Part shown: piece after piece, positions 36,445 through 45,380 of the stretch
Position numbering within the stretch: the stretch's first letter is position 1
Layout of the letters: each line of letters opens with the position of its first letter
Source: Saprospiraceae bacterium
GTDB taxonomy: Bacteria; Bacteroidota; Bacteroidia; Chitinophagales; Saprospiraceae
Length of the DNA stretch: 64,000 bases
Direction of reading: 5' to 3'
NCBI GenBank assembly: GCA_022844565.1
Contig: JALHLK010000007.1
Coordinates: forward strand, 104,412-168,411
The notes under the pieces: generated by a model
What the model saw: the letters and a program-made list of their open reading frames with translations, nothing else
Databases searched by the model: none
What the model was told of the DNA's origin: nothing
Translations under genes and position numbers: made by a program

Positions 36445-37260
36445 CTACTTTTTTTTATAAATTCTCACATAATCAATTTGCATTTCATTTGGAAAAATAT
36501 TAGGGTCAATTTCTCCGCCCCAATTTCCACCTATGGCAAGATTTAAAATTAAATAATAGGTTTTGTCAAAAGGCCAACCTTCATTCGTAGCAACTCTACC
36601 GTTTTGACCTTTTTGCGCTTCAAAATATAATTTACCGTCATAAATAAATTTTATACCTTTTTCGTCCCATTCGATACCATAAGTATGAAATTCATCAAAG
36701 ACATTTGTCAAAGTATCAAAAAATGTGATTTGTGTCCTTTTTATATGATTATACAATGAAGAGTGTAATGAAGTATGCACTACATTGGGGTCTTTTCCAA
36801 CGTGTTCCATAATGTCAATTTCTCCACAAAGAGGCCATTGTTCTTCTTTTGTCTTGTAAGAATCTGGTAGCATCCAGATAGCAGGCCAACTACCTTTGCC
36901 ACGTGGTATCTTTGCTCTTACTTCTATTTTTCCGTACTGCAATTTCAATCTTTGGTAAGTGGTAAGTTTTGCGGAAGTATATGCTGACTGCTCAAAATCT
37001 TTTTTAAGAGCTACGATGTGTAGTTTTCCATTTTTTACAAAAGAATTTTCCATTGACTTTTCCAAATAGAATTGTTTTTCATTATTGCCCCATCCATGGC
37101 CACCTACGTCATAATTCCATTTTGCACTATCAGGTAGACCAGCTTTGCTAAACTCATCAGACCAAATAAGTTTCCATTTTGGCTTGGACTGTGCGAGCCC
37201 TTGATAGGACAAGGTTGAAACAATTATCAACACTAAAATTGGTTTTATCACATTCGACAT
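36445..37260 (-). CDS. GH16 family beta-glucanase
   Basis: A 271 aa secreted glycoside hydrolase. The start at 37260 gives SNVIKPILVLIIVSTLSYQGLAQ as signal peptide. The GH16 jelly-roll spans WKLIWSDEFSKAG to MQIDYVRIYKKK. Catalytic residues lie in CGEIDIMEHVG: the EIDIME signature supplies the nucleophile Glu, Asp and acid/base Glu. KGSWPAIWMLPDSY and YGIEWDEKGIKFIYDGKLYF are further family motifs. Probable laminarin or lichenan endo-hydrolase. It lies downstream of a GH30 remnant on the same strand, suggesting an older beta-glucan locus. Confidence 0.93.
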   Translation of the reverse strand: MSNVIKPILVLIIVSTLSYQGLAQSKPKWKLIWSDEFSKAGLPDSAKWNYDVGGHGWGNNEKQFYLEKSMENSFVKNGKLHIVALKKDFEQSAYTSAKLTTYQRLKLQYGKIEVRAKIPRGKGSWPAIWMLPDSYKTKEEQWPLCGEIDIMEHVGKDPNVVHTSLHSSLYNHIKRTQITFFDTLTNVFDEFHTYGIEWDEKGIKFIYDGKLYFEAQKGQNGRVATNEGWPFDKTYYLILNLAIGGNWGGEIDPNIFPNEMQIDYVRIYKKK

Positions 37261-37327
37261 ATTAATCCACATAAATTAAATTTTTAGTACTTTTAGTTAA
37301 ATCGTTGGAAATCTAAATATTTTATCA

Positions 37328-37555
37328 TCATACAAAAGTGTCTACAGAATGTGAAGGTAAGGATATTAGGGCTATTTTTCCATTAATTTTTATATTAAAT
37401 ATTTCTGTTTTATTTGTTTCGCTGAAGACGATCCGTACAATTTTGCCTTTTGGCATCAAAAATGTAACTTGATGAATGTTAGAAATTTCAGCACTCAATG
37501 CAACATAGGCTGCAAATATTGAATATGCTGAAATCCATTTGGCTCTAGTTCGAAA
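37328..37555 (-). pseudogene. Remnant of a GH30-type glucosylceramidase (C-terminal end)
   Basis: A 75-codon open stretch without start codon ends in VTFLMPKGKIVRIVFSETNK and FNIKINGKIALISLPSHSVDTFV (shown in part as LISLPSHSVDTFV). This is the hallmark of the GH30 C-terminal beta domain (NPDGK...vvfNetdk...lPahSi.T). The catalytic barrel is missing. A second 54-codon frame at 37495-37659, in another phase, overlaps its upstream part and may be further debris. Most of the gap 37261-37802 is therefore decayed coding DNA. The family assignment is from memory of the motif and is moderately sure. Confidence 0.6.
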
Positions 37556-37802
37556 TTAACTTGATATTCTGCCTGCCCCGTAGTTTGTAAATCGGGGGAT
37601 ATAAATTTAAGTTGCTGATGTTCTTGCCCACTATATTGTGTAATCATGGATATTTTCATTTTAAATAAAGTATAATGGTAATTAGTATTAAATGGATATC
37701 CTGAAAAAAAATGGGGCTATCAATACAACAATCGTCTCTATTTTTGTTAAAGTATAAAGTTGCCTTCGCGATTTTATTTCAAAAGTTATCAAAAACCGTA
37801 AA

Positions 37803-38099
37803 ATGATAAAAAATTTATTAAAAACACCTTTAGGCAGACTTCGCATCATAGCATTTGTAGAAGGTTGCTCTTTCTTGTTACTGGGTTTTACAATGGTCCT
37901 AAAATATAAATATTCGATGCCTTTACCCAATTATATAGTTGGTATGGCCCATGGATTTCTTTTTATGCTCTATGTTTTGCTATTGCTACAAGTCGCGTAT
38001 TTACATCGTTGGTCTATAACAAAGGTTTTTTGGGGATTCATGGCTTCATTGATACCGTTTGGTACATTTTATGCTGATAAGAAGTTGTTTAGGTTGTGA
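37803..38099 (+). CDS. DUF3817 small membrane protein
   Basis: A 98 aa inner-membrane protein with three hydrophobic segments. FVEGCSFLLLGFTMVLKY, followed by VGMAHGFLFMLYVLLLLQVA and ASLIPFGTFYADKKLF, are characteristic of the DUF3817 (YdzA-like) family. It is full length. Function unknown. It is co-directional with the following cyclase gene, with a 75-nt gap. Confidence 0.9.
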   Translation: MIKNLLKTPLGRLRIIAFVEGCSFLLLGFTMVLKYKYSMPLPNYIVGMAHGFLFMLYVLLLLQVAYLHRWSITKVFWGFMASLIPFGTFYADKKLFRL

Positions 38100-38174
38100 A
38101 ATTATGTAAGTTGAAAAATTCAAAATCAAACAATTATTTTGGATTTGAAAATTAAGTAATTAATATTGCGACCT

Positions 38175-39074
38175 ATGGACAAAAGAGTGAAATTTGACTT
38201 TGAAATTTATTTTACAAATGGTGGAAGCTTGAAGGGTGAAGATTTTCGGATTGATATTTCGGATGAGACCATCTCTGATAAAGAGCTTGCAGACTGCATA
38301 GTAAATGATTTTCAGCTGCTCATGGTGGGCGAAACGAAGATTTTGAACAAAGAAATTATAACAGAATATCATAAAAGAAAACCTAAAAATAAAAATGAAG
38401 GTGCTAATATGATCATCGATTTAAGTCATACCATAGAACATGGATTGGTCACTTATAAAGGATTACCAGCTCCTATCATTTGCGACTATTTAAGTAGAGA
38501 GCAGTCAAAACAGTTTTATGCCAAAGGTACGGAGTTTCAAATTGGTAAAATTGAAATGGTTTCCAATACAGGAACTTATATTGATTGTCCTTTTCATAGA
38601 TTTGAAGAAGGAAAAGATCTTTCTGAGGTTGAATTAGCGTGTTTTGTAGACCTTGATGCAATAGTAATTCGGATTCCATATTCAAAAACTTTAGAAATAA
38701 CTGTTGATTATTTGAAAGGCTATGAAATTAGGAATAGAGCCGTCTTAATTCACACGGGTTGGGATAAATACTGGAATACAGAATTGTATTATGAAAATCA
38801 CCCTTTTTTAACAGAATGTGCGGCAAATTATTTAAAAGATTGCTGTGTGAAATTGGTAGGTATCGATTCTCACAATATTGATAGTACTTTAGAAAAATCA
38901 CGACCTGTACATACTGTGCTTTTAGGGGCTGAAATATTAATTGTGGAGCATCTTTGTAACCTAAATTTACTGCCAGAAGATGGCTTCAGCTTTAGTGCTG
39001 TTCCTCCTAAATTTAAAGGAGTTGGCACCTTCCCTGTAAGAGCAATGGCAAAGTTGAGAAATAATATTTTATAG
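38175..39074 (+). CDS. Cyclase-family hydrolase with N-terminal extra domain
   Basis: A 299 aa protein. The ATG at 38175 was preferred to the in-frame TTG at 38166. Residues ~1-75 (VKFDFEIYFTNGGSLKGEDF, KELADCIVNDFQLLMVG) form a small domain not part of the cyclase fold. The cyclase (kynurenine formamidase-like) domain begins at MIIDLSHTIEHGLVTYKGLP and could itself be translated from an ATG at 38409. The canonical metal motif HxGTHxDxPxH reads NTGTYIDCPFH here: the first two His are Asn and Tyr, while Asp and last His are kept. GIDSHNID is the second active-site segment. The substrate is unknown. Confidence 0.85.
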   Translation: MDKRVKFDFEIYFTNGGSLKGEDFRIDISDETISDKELADCIVNDFQLLMVGETKILNKEIITEYHKRKPKNKNEGANMIIDLSHTIEHGLVTYKGLPAPIICDYLSREQSKQFYAKGTEFQIGKIEMVSNTGTYIDCPFHRFEEGKDLSEVELACFVDLDAIVIRIPYSKTLEITVDYLKGYEIRNRAVLIHTGWDKYWNTELYYENHPFLTECAANYLKDCCVKLVGIDSHNIDSTLEKSRPVHTVLLGAEILIVEHLCNLNLLPEDGFSFSAVPPKFKGVGTFPVRAMAKLRNNIL

Positions 39075-39184
39075 AAGGGTTTTTTTAAGACAGGACCTAT
39101 TCAAAAGATGTTAAAAATTAAAAAATTTACAGCACACTAATCTAGAATTACTACATGGATTTTCTGTGGAGACTAGAGCATCCA

Positions 39185-39361
39185 TTTAACCCAAATTGGT
39201 CATTAGAACTTTGTCATGAGGGGTTAAAGTGCAATAAAATAAGCCATTTTACCGACTGAGGCATAGCATTGCTATGGTAAAGGAGGAAAATGGAGTGAAA
39301 CGCCTTATTTTGAAGCAATTTAATTCCGCAATAAATTTTCTAATGACTAATTTGGGTTTAA
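39185..39361. repeat. Long-hairpin intergenic element (member 3)
   Basis: A 177-bp imperfect hairpin. The left end TTTAACCCAAATTGGTCATT (AGAA follows) matches the complement of the right end (TTCT, then AATGACTAATTTGGGTTTA) at 22 of 24 positions. Inner parts AAAATAAGCC and CGCCTTATTTTGAAG pair again. The apex contains CATAGCATTGCTATG, a perfect small stem-loop. It fills the convergent gap 39075-39380 between the cyclase and VanY-like genes, and may also act as a bidirectional terminator. Confidence 0.8.
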
Positions 39362-39380
39362 TTCGAAATGATGTGAAAAA

Positions 39381-40160
39381 TCAATAACAATCCGGATTTA
39401 TTCCCAACACATAATTCTTTACAATGTCCAATTTTACAGCAGTATGATCGCCTTTAAATCCCGAAATCATTGTGTCTTTTAGATTTTCCCTCGCCTGTAG
39501 CGTATATTTTTTAGAAAGTGGTTTATAAGTATAGTGCCATTTCTCTTCATTATATCCTGTTAATCTTTTCTTACCCTTAGTCGTATAAACTAAGTAAAAG
39601 CCAAATTTAGGACCTTTTTTTTGTAACCAAGTATACAGTTTTTTGCCATCTCCTTTCTCAAACCAACTATTCTCCAAAGAATTGAAATCTATGTCGGTAC
39701 CCCAATGATGTCGTGAAGAACTTGGCATAGAACTAAATTCTAAAATTTTCTTAGCGATTGCTATATCCTTGTCAGTAGCCTTAAGTATATCTTTGTCTGT
39801 CTGTAGGTTATCCCATTTGCGCTCCCATATGCCCTTCTGAGCATCAAAATTGCGGGTAGCAGAAATAATCACGAGGTTGACACTGTCTTTTTTTGCAGCT
39901 TTATACATTTTAAGAAAAGCATCAAAAACTTCTTTCTGCAGATACATCCCTTCGTGATTGGCATATTGCAATGGTATTTTTACAAAATTAGGATTTTGGG
40001 CGGGGTCAAACTTTCCCATGAGGAAGTTGAGGTCTACTTTACTTGTATCCATGGCAGCCAAAGATATTTTTTCTTCTTTCAAAGTATACGTATTGCTGGG
40101 ATTGGTATTACCGCAAGCATTAAATGATAACGTTAAGAGTAACAGTAGGTATATTTTCAT
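39381..40160 (-). CDS. VanY-type D-alanyl-D-alanine carboxypeptidase-like lipoprotein
   Basis: A 259 aa envelope protein. The start at 40160 gives a signal peptide with lipobox LSFNAC. The peptidase M15B (VanY) domain carries the zinc motif SSRHHWGTDID (His and Asp ligands) and EKWHYTY with the third His ligand and catalytic Glu region. Such enzymes trim the terminal D-Ala of peptidoglycan stem peptides. The stop of the upstream gene is 1 nt before its start, so the two are translationally coupled. The longer ATG at 40193 would overlap that gene. Confidence 0.88.
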   Translation of the reverse strand: MKIYLLLLLTLSFNACGNTNPSNTYTLKEEKISLAAMDTSKVDLNFLMGKFDPAQNPNFVKIPLQYANHEGMYLQKEVFDAFLKMYKAAKKDSVNLVIISATRNFDAQKGIWERKWDNLQTDKDILKATDKDIAIAKKILEFSSMPSSSRHHWGTDIDFNSLENSWFEKGDGKKLYTWLQKKGPKFGFYLVYTTKGKKRLTGYNEEKWHYTYKPLSKKYTLQARENLKDTMISGFKGDHTAVKLDIVKNYVLGINPDCY

Positions 40161-40161
40161 T

Positions 40162-41580
40162 TTAAAAAGCACTTGTTTGTGATTTGTAGCCAAAATATTC
40201 TTTTTCTTTGATGATACCCACTAATGGTGTTGGTACCAAATCTTCCCACGAAGGATCTCCCATTTGGATCAATCCCAATACATTTTGAGGTAAGATTTTC
40301 AGCAGTTCCTCATCATATTGTTCTATTTCTGCTATCTGATGTGAATTCAATAAATGTTTATACAAAAAGGTAATTCCTTCTGGTACAGGCAAGTTCGTAG
40401 CGGTCAACATCTGTTTGCGGTCACCTGATAGGGCAGGGTAGGCATATATTTTGATATTTCTAGTGAATAGTTCTCCAAAGGCTACCAAAAGGCGTCCATC
40501 TTGATTTTGATAATATTTTTCATTGATGATTTCTAACAATTCACGCACACCGATGACCAATCCTGTGGTGGTTATTTTAAAATCTTCAAGGTAGTTGATC
40601 AATGCTTGATGGTTGGTACAATTGGTGATCATCACTTTATAGCCTAATGCGCAGAGCATATCTGTACGTTCGATAAAATCTGTTTCATTGATATTGTTGA
40701 TGTCTTTGTCAAGATTTTCAAGGGTCAATTCGGCCATAATGTACGACTTCTCAGGATCGATGTAACTTTCTTTTTTGAACTGCTCAAACCCCGACTTAAA
40801 TACGTCTAAAGTCACAACTGTGGGAGGTTTGAAGTGTCCTCTCACGACCATAAGCGATTTGCGATATAAAAACTCGGAGCCATGTATACTCATTTTGTTT
40901 TCATCAAAGATGGCGACATCAGTAAGCCCGTATTTTACTAAGTAAAAACTAAGAAGTCTATTATCTAAGGTTTTAAAATCCGGCCCTTTGACCCGAACCA
41001 AGTCAATGCTTGCCCTTCCTTTCAGCGCATCTTGCAATGATTTTATTAAACTTTTAGTATCGTTATAATGGTGATAGGCTGAGTACAACATATTGACGCC
41101 CAAAATGCCTATCGCTTCTTGTTGCAATTGTATACCACTATCGAGCAGTTTGACATGTACTACCATTTCATTAGGCAGAGAATTTGGCTTCAATTGAAAT
41201 TTGAGCCCTAACCATCCTTGCCCTTTCACTGTTTTTGTATAGTTGATCGTAGTTACTGTGTCAGCAAAAACAAAAAATGTGGTATCTGGTCTATTGTTCT
41301 GCAGCCTTTCTTCCAAAAGTACCCACTCATGCTCCAGCATTTTATACAAACGGGATTCGCAGACATACCTACCAGATGGTTCCACTCCATAAATAGCATC
41401 AGAATACGTCTTATCATAAGCAGACATGGTTTTGGCAATGGTATTTGCAGCAGCACCAGCTTGAAAAAAATTACGAGCTACTTCCTGCCCCGCTCCAATC
41501 TCAGCAAATGTTCCATAGATTGCTGGATTGAGATTGATTTCGAGCGCTTTTTGTTCGGTTTTTAATATTTGATAACTCAT
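40162..41580 (-). CDS. Conserved cytosolic protein of unknown function
   Basis: A 472 aa protein without signal peptide or membrane segments. The start MSYQILKTEQKALEINLNPA leads into a highly distinctive segment, YGTFAEIGAGQEVARNFF and TIAKTMSAYDKTYSDAIYG, then GRYVCESRLYKMLEHEW. This is a conserved family in Bacteroidota and some other phyla that automatic pipelines often label TonB-dependent receptor, but nothing here looks like a plug or barrel. A Gly-rich, nucleotide-fold-like beginning (GTFAEIGAGQ) suggests an enzyme. It is tightly coupled to the VanY-like gene downstream. I do not assign a function. Confidence 0.75.
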   Translation of the reverse strand: MSYQILKTEQKALEINLNPAIYGTFAEIGAGQEVARNFFQAGAAANTIAKTMSAYDKTYSDAIYGVEPSGRYVCESRLYKMLEHEWVLLEERLQNNRPDTTFFVFADTVTTINYTKTVKGQGWLGLKFQLKPNSLPNEMVVHVKLLDSGIQLQQEAIGILGVNMLYSAYHHYNDTKSLIKSLQDALKGRASIDLVRVKGPDFKTLDNRLLSFYLVKYGLTDVAIFDENKMSIHGSEFLYRKSLMVVRGHFKPPTVVTLDVFKSGFEQFKKESYIDPEKSYIMAELTLENLDKDINNINETDFIERTDMLCALGYKVMITNCTNHQALINYLEDFKITTTGLVIGVRELLEIINEKYYQNQDGRLLVAFGELFTRNIKIYAYPALSGDRKQMLTATNLPVPEGITFLYKHLLNSHQIAEIEQYDEELLKILPQNVLGLIQMGDPSWEDLVPTPLVGIIKEKEYFGYKSQTSAF

Positions 41581-41617
41581 AAAAATGTCTAGACTGATTT
41601 AAAAAGTAACGGCTAAT

Positions 41618-43129
41618 TTATGATTTTAATTTCGATAGTACCATTTTTTTGATTGCGGGTACGTAGTTTTTTAATTCGGTCATATACAGATAATAACTAA
41701 ACGCCCCTAAGACAATCGTGTTAAATGAAACTCTGATCCAGATATTAACCTCCCATTTTTCCCTCATTAGCCAAAATAAAAGTAACACACACGAAGTACC
41801 AAAGATAAAAGTGACGATCTTCTTCACAGGATAGACCAATGGATAATGTTTTTGCCCTTGATAGTAACTGGTGATAAGCATCGTCAAATAACACAAAAAT
41901 GTCGCCCAAGCTGCTCCCATGATTCCAATTCGAGGAATTAATATATAGCATACACCATACGTGATACCCATACCCATGAGCGAAATGAACAAACCGATTC
42001 TGGTATTGTCAGAAAGTTTGTACCACATACTGACATTATAATACAACCCTAAGAATACATTAGCCATCAAAAGTAAAGGCATAACGATGATCCCTGGTTG
42101 TACTTTTTCACCCAAGATTTCTTTGATTATATCAATGTATGCATAAATACCAATGACTGCAAAACACGAAAACAATGTAAAAGCTAGTGCAGCCTTCCCA
42201 AATATGGTTTTGTCATTTTCTTTATTATTATTGTTAAAAAAGAATGGCTCAGCAGCATAATTATAAGCTGTAGAAAACAGATTTAACAATATAGAAAGCT
42301 TCAAACCTGCGCTAAAAATCCCAGCCGCAGTCTCTCCATCCTTCCCTCCACCACTCATAAACTTTACCAATGGTGTGGTATAATAGCTATTGAATGCAGC
42401 AGCGGCAGCTATCACGGTGAGCGGCCAAGAATATTGGAGCGCTTTGATCAATAATGGTTTGTCAAAACCAAATTTCACTTTTATAATATCAGGTAAAACC
42501 AACAAAAAAACTACCACACTGGCCACTAAATTGGCAAAATAAGCATACTCGATCTTGCTATTTATACTTAATATATCATCCATCCAGTTAGCAAATGAAG
42601 GCAAGTACTGGTGCATCACTGAGGTAAAAAAGACCATCAATCCTACTAACAAAACTACATTGATGATTTTTAATGTCATAAATTTCAGAGGTCGACCATC
42701 TAACCTATATTTACTGTAGATATTAGTGGTAAATGCATCTAGGCCCATTACTACAGCCATCCATTGAATGACTTTGCCAGCATTGTCCAATTGTGTGATT
42801 TTTACTAAGTAATCCGTTCTTACAAAGATAAAAAGCAGAGCTAACCCTGTCAAAATGAGGATAGGAACTAACAAAGTTATATACACTTTATCTTTTTCTT
42901 CTTTTGATTTGTTACTAGCAAATCGAAAATAAGCTGTATCCATCCTGAATGTGATGATGCCAAGAATCAAGGTAAGATAGGCATAAATTTCTACATATCT
43001 GCCATATTCTGATTCGCTAAAAGTCCTTGTTAAATAAGCAGTAACAAATAAAAAATTGATCAGCCTTGGAAAAATGTGACTGATACCATAAATGATGGTG
43101 TCTTTTGCTAAACTTTTTACAGATGCCAA
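41618..43129 (-). CDS. Wzx-like lipopolysaccharide/polysaccharide flippase
   Basis: A 503 aa polytopic inner-membrane protein of the MATE/Wzx polysaccharide-transport superfamily with about 13-14 hydrophobic segments, starting SVKSLAKDTIIYGISHIFPR. It moves lipid-linked oligosaccharides across the inner membrane. Translation probably starts at TTG (43129). The product of this locus cannot be told, as no glycosyltransferase genes are adjacent; the FdtA/FdtB sugar genes lie ~11 kb away. It reads towards the 40162-41580 gene. Confidence 0.88.
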   Translation of the reverse strand: MASVKSLAKDTIIYGISHIFPRLINFLFVTAYLTRTFSESEYGRYVEIYAYLTLILGIITFRMDTAYFRFASNKSKEEKDKVYITLLVPILILTGLALLFIFVRTDYLVKITQLDNAGKVIQWMAVVMGLDAFTTNIYSKYRLDGRPLKFMTLKIINVVLLVGLMVFFTSVMHQYLPSFANWMDDILSINSKIEYAYFANLVASVVVFLLVLPDIIKVKFGFDKPLLIKALQYSWPLTVIAAAAAFNSYYTTPLVKFMSGGGKDGETAAGIFSAGLKLSILLNLFSTAYNYAAEPFFFNNNNKENDKTIFGKAALAFTLFSCFAVIGIYAYIDIIKEILGEKVQPGIIVMPLLLMANVFLGLYYNVSMWYKLSDNTRIGLFISLMGMGITYGVCYILIPRIGIMGAAWATFLCYLTMLITSYYQGQKHYPLVYPVKKIVTFIFGTSCVLLLFWLMREKWEVNIWIRVSFNTIVLGAFSYYLYMTELKNYVPAIKKMVLSKLKS

Positions 43130-43153
43130 ATTTGATTACAATTTTTGTAAGAT

Positions 43154-43161
43154 CAAAAGTA
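43154..43161 (-). promoter_or_regulatory. Putative -7 box (TACTTTTG) of the flippase gene
   Basis: TACTTTTG on the minus strand, 25 nt upstream of the TTG start at 43129, matches TAnnTTTG. No clear -33. The remainder of the 450-nt gap 43130-43579 is AT-rich and holds only the queA terminator. Confidence 0.45.
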
Positions 43162-43516
43162 CAAAAAATTGATTCTAAAGTATAACCTATGATGGCCATA
43201 AATTTATTAACAAACCAATGTTTGGTTTTTTGATCTAAAAATTAAATAACTATCATACAAAAACGTGTTATCCGTTTATTTATTGAATCTAACCAATGTG
43301 ATATGGTTTTTGAAATTTAATTTTAATATGTAAGTTAACGTATTTTTTGAAATGGTTCTTTTTTGGCTCTCTAAGGATGGTTGTCATGAATTGAATTCCT
43401 ATAATGAGGTACAATTCTTTTTGCTTACCACCGTTAAGTTATACCTTTAATTTCCAAATTTATTTTCTTCTTTTTTTCATAAAAAATATATTAACCACTT
43501 TATCTACAATACTAAA

Positions 43517-43550
43517 TAAAAAAAGACAACCCTAGGATTGCCTTTTTTTA
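43517..43550 (-). terminator. Terminator downstream of queA
   Basis: On the minus strand a hairpin of GGCAATCC, TAG, GGTTGTC is followed by TTTTTTT; the preceding A-run makes it potentially active in both directions. It is ~30 nt past the queA stop. Confidence 0.8.
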
Positions 43551-43579
43551 ATATTTTTCTATAAATGAGCTATATAATA

Positions 43580-44644
43580 TTAGAGTATTAACATCGCATC
43601 ACCATAACTGTAAAATCTATATTTCTCCTTGATCGCTTCTTCATAAGCACTCATGATAAGATCAAAACCACCAAAAGCAGCAACCATAATTAAGACCGAG
43701 CTTTTAGGTAAATGGAAGTTCGTAATCATAGCGTTGGCAACAGAGAAGTCATGAGGAGGAAACAAAAATAAATTGGTCCAACCTTCAGATGCTTTCAAAT
43801 TTTTTGTAGCTGATACAGCACTTTCTATGGTTCTCATAGAAGTGGTACCTACAGCACAAACTTTGTGACCAGTTTCTTTCGACGCATTTACGAGTGCGGC
43901 AGCTTTTTCAGTTATTTGATAATACTCCGCATCCATCTTATGTTTTGATAGATCTTCTACATCGATATTTCTGAAAGTGCCTAATCCTATGTGAAGTGTT
44001 ACCTCAGCAAAGTTTACGCCCTTAATTTCAAGTTTTTTCAATAGTTGTTTACTAAAATGTAAGCCTGCTGTAGGTGCCGCTACAGCTCCAAGCTCTTTAG
44101 CATACACGGTTTGGTACCGATCAAAATCCATCTCTTCAGCCTCTCGGTTGATATATTTTGGCAAAGGCATGCTTCCTAGTTGACGCAAGATATCTCTAAA
44201 TTGCTCATCGTCACCTTCGAAGAAAAATCTTATAGTTCGTCCTCTCGAAGTAGTATTGTCTACCACTTCAGCTACTAAAAGATCGTTACCATGCTCATCT
44301 TCAAAATATAGTTTATTCCCAACTCTTATTTTACGAGCAGGATCAACCAATACGTCCCAAAGTTTAACAGTACTATTTAGTTCTCTTAACAAAAAAACTT
44401 CGATCTTAGCCCCAGTTTTTTCTTTATTACCGAATAATCTTGCAGGAAATACTTTTGTATTATTAAAAATGAAGGTATCACCGTCGTCAAAGTAATCAAT
44501 GACGTCTTTGAAAAGTTTATGTTCGATTTTACCGGTCTTCCTGTCTACCACCATAAGCCTAGACTCATCTCTTTCTTGTGAAGGATACTGAGCTATGTAC
44601 TCGTCGGGTAAATTAAAGTTGAAATTAGAAAGTTTAGCTCTCAT
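43580..44644 (-). CDS. queA: S-adenosylmethionine:tRNA ribosyltransferase-isomerase
   Basis: A 354 aa cytosolic enzyme of the queuosine pathway that transfers the ribosyl part of SAM onto preQ1-modified tRNA, giving epoxyqueuosine tRNA. Full length. Signatures: [20 protein letters not shown] at the N-terminus, [37 protein letters not shown] and the C-terminal [11 protein letters not shown]. Other que genes are not nearby. It has its own promoter and terminator. Confidence 0.97.
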   Translation of the reverse strand: MRAKLSNFNFNLPDEYIAQYPSQERDESRLMVVDRKTGKIEHKLFKDVIDYFDDGDTFIFNNTKVFPARLFGNKEKTGAKIEVFLLRELNSTVKLWDVLVDPARKIRVGNKLYFEDEHGNDLLVAEVVDNTTSRGRTIRFFFEGDDEQFRDILRQLGSMPLPKYINREAEEMDFDRYQTVYAKELGAVAAPTAGLHFSKQLLKKLEIKGVNFAEVTLHIGLGTFRNIDVEDLSKHKMDAEYYQITEKAAALVNASKETGHKVCAVGTTSMRTIESAVSATKNLKASEGWTNLFLFPPHDFSVANAMITNFHLPKSSVLIMVAAFGGFDLIMSAYEEAIKEKYRFYSYGDAMLIL

Positions 44645-44667
44645 GTTACAAATCTTATTTGAGGGTG

Positions 44668-44675
44668 CAAAAGTA
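44668..44675 (-). promoter_or_regulatory. -7 box (TACTTTTG) of queA
   Basis: TACTTTTGCACCC on the minus strand lies 24 nt upstream of the queA ATG and matches TAnnTTTG. No good TTG at -33. Confidence 0.5.
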
Positions 44676-44865
44676 CAAATAAAAAATCTTATTCTTCTAA
44701 TAACCCAAAACTTTTAGAAATATTTTTGAATCATACCTTATTTAAAGAAATTTTAATAGAAAAATTTTTGTTAGTTTGACTAACTTGACATGCTTTTAGC
44801 AATTTAATAGGCCATATTAAATGATACACCACTATAAAATTATATTTTTGCAAATTAAATAAAAT

Positions 44866-45027
44866 GTAAGTATTCAGGACCCTGCGTTCAAATCATAAAA
44901 ATAAGGACATTTTAAGTCAGACGAGGCTCTTTTTTGAGTTAATAGCATCGCTATTGACGAGAAAAAAGCTGATGGATCACTTAAAAAGTACATTTTTTGG
45001 TTGAACAGCAGGGTCCTGAATAGTTAC
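44866..45027. repeat. Long-hairpin intergenic element (member 4)
   Basis: A 162-bp imperfect hairpin with the best-kept ends of the set. The left end GTAAGTATTCAGGACCCTGC and the complement of the right end GCAGGGTCCTGAATAGTTAC differ at one base of 20. Inner pairs TTTTAAGT/ACTTAAAA and CTCTTTTTTGAG/GAGAAAAAAG follow, and the apex AATAGCATCGCTATT is a perfect stem-loop. It occupies most of the divergent gap 44645-45041, directly upstream of a small membrane-protein gene. Confidence 0.8.
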
Positions 45028-45041
45028 AACAAAACAAACTA

Positions 45042-45344
45042 ATGGAATATAATCTTGCAATTGGTATCGTGATAACAGCTTTCATTATGATGTTGTTTTT
45101 CAATATTTACTTTAGAGTCAAGGTCTTTAAATACTATAAGATTCTTGTCCAAAATAGAGTCCAAATAGAGGTGAAAGACATGCTTAACATCGCTAAAATA
45201 AAGGAAGAAGTTGTTCCAAAATACCCAAAACTTGAACGAGAAATCTTAGCTTTTGTCAATAATATTCGTAATTCTATTTATATCGCGATGGGTTTAATCG
45301 TTGTTATTGCTCTCTGTTGGATGATTTTAAATAGGTTTAGGTAA
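45042..45344 (+). CDS. Small two-helix membrane protein
   Basis: A 100 aa protein with a transmembrane helix at each end (IGIVITAFIMMLFFNIYF and IYIAMGLIVVIALCWMIL) and a ~50-residue charged helical linker between them. No family is recognised. It begins 15 nt after the hairpin element and is convergent with the RelE/ParE-type toxin gene. Confidence 0.7.
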   Translation: MEYNLAIGIVITAFIMMLFFNIYFRVKVFKYYKILVQNRVQIEVKDMLNIAKIKEEVVPKYPKLEREILAFVNNIRNSIYIAMGLIVVIALCWMILNRFR

Positions 45345-45380
45345 ACTTAAGAATTTAGAGACATTTCTAAACTCTTCCAT

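Noticed and set aside
40162..41580. TonB-dependent receptor label
   Set aside because: No signal peptide, plug or barrel features; the label is a known automatic misannotation for this family.
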